Positions 62,845-64,000 of a DNA stretch of 64,000 nucleotides are shown here, piece after piece. Where the stretch lies: positions 648,889 through 712,888 of the forward strand of contig MTMF02000009.1 in NCBI GenBank assembly GCA_002011125.2, given 5' to 3'. The first letter of the stretch is position 1. The number at the start of each line of letters is the position of its first letter. This DNA comes from Candidatus Hydrothermarchaeum profundi. GTDB taxonomy: Archaea; Hydrothermarchaeota; Hydrothermarchaeia; Hydrothermarchaeales; Hydrothermarchaeaceae. Position numbers and translations under genes: made by a program. Below the pieces are notes generated by a model. The model had not been told where the DNA came from. It did no database searches and saw only the letters and a list, made by a program, of their open reading frames with translations.

Positions 62845-63540
62845 TCAGAATTTCCATAAAGTCATAGTCTCAAAGAAAACTCTATGGCAGCCGGTAAACG
62901 AGCACGTAGTATTAGATATTAGGCTGATGGCTTTTTTTGCTTCGGTTTCATTTCTTGATTCAATAGCTTTTTCGAGTTCTTTAAGATATTCGTCTCTCAT
63001 AAGGACTTCTGTGATCCTCGGCATTATTATGCTGACATCTTTCTTAGATTCGGTCCAATACTTTTTAAAGTCAGATAGGTGTTTTTCAGCTTCAGAAAGA
63101 TTGTCCTCTTCTATAGCTTTTTTTATGTTTCCGTACTCTACTTCCAATTTGGCCATGGAACTCCCTGCGCGAGCATGGCAGAATTTAACTCCACAGCCTC
63201 CTCCTATTTCAGCCGAGAGCAATTTTGCATCTTCTAAGTCTCCAGAGTCTAATTTTTCTCCTAGAAGCTCCAGCTCCTCTTCAAGTACAAAGAAATCCAA
63301 GTGTTCTTTACCTACAACATTTTTAGCCTTCTCATACATTTCAGTCATAGTGTGGTAGCTTTCTTCAGCTTCTTTAATATTGCCCGTGTCGAGAGCGGCT
63401 TTCATGGAAAAAAAAGCATTCTCAAAATTTTCTTGGATTTGAGTTCCATTAAGAGGAGTTGTTGGTTCGGATGGGGGAGATTGGCTAATACAGCCAATAA
63501 CAAATAACAAGAGTAGAAGAGATAACTTTTTAACATCCAT
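62845..63540 (-). CDS. Tandem CX4CH lipoprotein (diheme-like)
   Basis: A 231-residue lipoprotein (lipobox VIGC, Cys17) made of two repeats of about 97 residues. Each is mostly helical and ends in C-x4-C-H: C116-G-V-K-F-C121-H122 and C213-S-F-T-G-C218-H219. The wider C-x4-C-H is a known but rare alternative to C-x2-C-H for covalent heme, so two hemes are possible; zinc is the alternative. The duplicated helical unit recalls four-helix-bundle cytochromes. The PQQ-type propeller gene lies divergently next to it, and the ten-heme island is elsewhere in the window. Confidence 0.65.
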   Translation of the reverse strand: MDVKKLSLLLLLFVIGCISQSPPSEPTTPLNGTQIQENFENAFFSMKAALDTGNIKEAEESYHTMTEMYEKAKNVVGKEHLDFFVLEEELELLGEKLDSGDLEDAKLLSAEIGGGCGVKFCHARAGSSMAKLEVEYGNIKKAIEEDNLSEAEKHLSDFKKYWTESKKDVSIIMPRITEVLMRDEYLKELEKAIESRNETEAKKAISLISNTTCSFTGCHRVFFETMTLWKF

Positions 63541-63563
63541 ATGCGATTCCTATTTTTCTTCAA

Positions 63564-63575
63564 ATTTATATAAAT
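63564..63575 (+). promoter_or_regulatory. TATA box of the PQQ-type propeller gene
   Basis: ATTTATATAAAT in the short divergent spacer, giving a transcript start near 63595. GAGAGG follows just before the ATG at 63611. Confidence 0.55.
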
Positions 63576-63610
63576 GTTATTAAAAATACTTCAGTGAAAA
63601 GGAGAGGAAA

Positions 63611-64000
63611 TATGAAAAATTTAGGTTTATACGTTATAGGGTTCTTAATTATTTCTATACCTACCTGCAGTGCAGTTGAGCCTCTTAGGGATTGGCCTAC
63701 CTTTCAACATGATTACATGAGAACAGGATATAGTGATATAAATTCTACTGATTTAACGGCTGGAGGCTATCTATTGTGGGACTTTGAAACAGAGGGAGTT
63801 ATTCGTTCATCAGCGGCAATAGCAGACATAAATGATGACGGAGTTCAGGAGGTGATAGTTGGCTCATATGATGGGAACTTATATGCCTTATCTGGCTTAG
63901 GGAGGGAGGCTGAAGAGTTATGGAGCTTCAAAACTAAGGATTGGATTTCTTCTTCTCCTGCTGTTGTTGATTTGGATGGTGATGGTAGGTTGGAGGCGGT
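63611..64000 (+). CDS. PQQ-type beta-propeller surface protein, N-terminal part
   Basis: A partial gene that leaves the window at the right edge after 130 codons. A signal peptide (MKNLGLYVIGFLIISIPTC) is followed by DWPTFQHDYMRTGYSD, the usual start of PQQ-like (BamB-type) propellers, and by FG-GAP-like DINDDGVQEVIVG and DLDGDGRLEA. It is exported or surface attached. A catalytic PQQ enzyme cannot be claimed from this part; binding or scaffold roles are common for this type. Confidence 0.75.

Overview
This 64 kb window is from an archaeal chromosome. The evidence is the information-processing gene set: an archaeal histone, RNA polymerase subunit L, transcription factor S, exosome subunit Csl4, ribosomal protein L10e, GINS15, diphthamide synthase Dph2, AglB oligosaccharyltransferase, class III prepilins with their A24-type peptidase, and archaeal-type PEP carboxylase. 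Most starts follow a GGAGG or GGTGA ribosome site or a TATA box about 26 bases before the inferred transcript start. The DNA is A+T rich by eye. The mix (histone, MfnA, multiheme cytochromes, SpoVG, NDUFAF7/MidA-like protein) fits an uncultured euryarchaeal-type lineage, but I cannot name it from this window. No tRNA, rRNA, CRISPR array, insertion sequence or transposase was seen.

Layout. 1-13.6 kb: carbohydrate and envelope genes (GH57 fragment, GT4 glycosyltransferase, AglB, sugar epimerase), a PP-loop/phosphodiesterase/HExxH operon, a MidA-like methyltransferase with an endonuclease IV-like protein, and an ABC-2 exporter. 14-24 kb: glutamate dehydrogenase, then an extracytoplasmic electron-transfer island made of b6-type cytochrome b, Rieske protein, ten-CXXCH cytochrome c and thioredoxin lipoprotein on the minus strand. 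Opposite these run a heme-motif beta-propeller lipoprotein and a MacB/LolD-like ABC system with two permeases, and the island closes with a PCuAC-like copper chaperone. 24-36 kb: purB, a methyltransferase, a PrcB-domain lipoprotein coupled to a giant subtilisin-like protease, a 1397-residue surface protein and a VapBC toxin-antitoxin pair.

36-50 kb: housekeeping. This covers TFS, Nudix, PEP carboxylase, an RNA-processing operon (METTL5-like, Csl4, RpoL, RNase III-like), Dph2, MfnA, PEP synthase behind its own HTH regulator, L10e, succinyl-CoA synthetase, and a DUF166 gene preceded by two tiny Cys-rich genes. PEP carboxylase, PEP synthase, succinyl-CoA synthetase, aspartate/tyrosine decarboxylase and glutamate dehydrogenase together suggest an anabolic C3/C4 node. 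50-64 kb: histone, MutS-like ATPase, DUF362, histone-deacetylase-like enzyme, GT2, a candidate small RNA, a TctA-like transporter, a five-prepilin cluster with its peptidase, SpoVG, GINS15, a duplicated CX4CH cytochrome-like lipoprotein and the start of a PQQ-type beta-propeller protein.

Most notable items: an RNA polymerase subunit L interrupted by a helix-hairpin-helix module; a GC-rich candidate small RNA at 55680-55745; the electron-transfer island; a 182-bp perfectly identical block shared by two diverged ABC permeases; the duplicated CX4CH lipoprotein; and a PrcB-like/subtilisin pair resembling the spirochete dentilisin locus.
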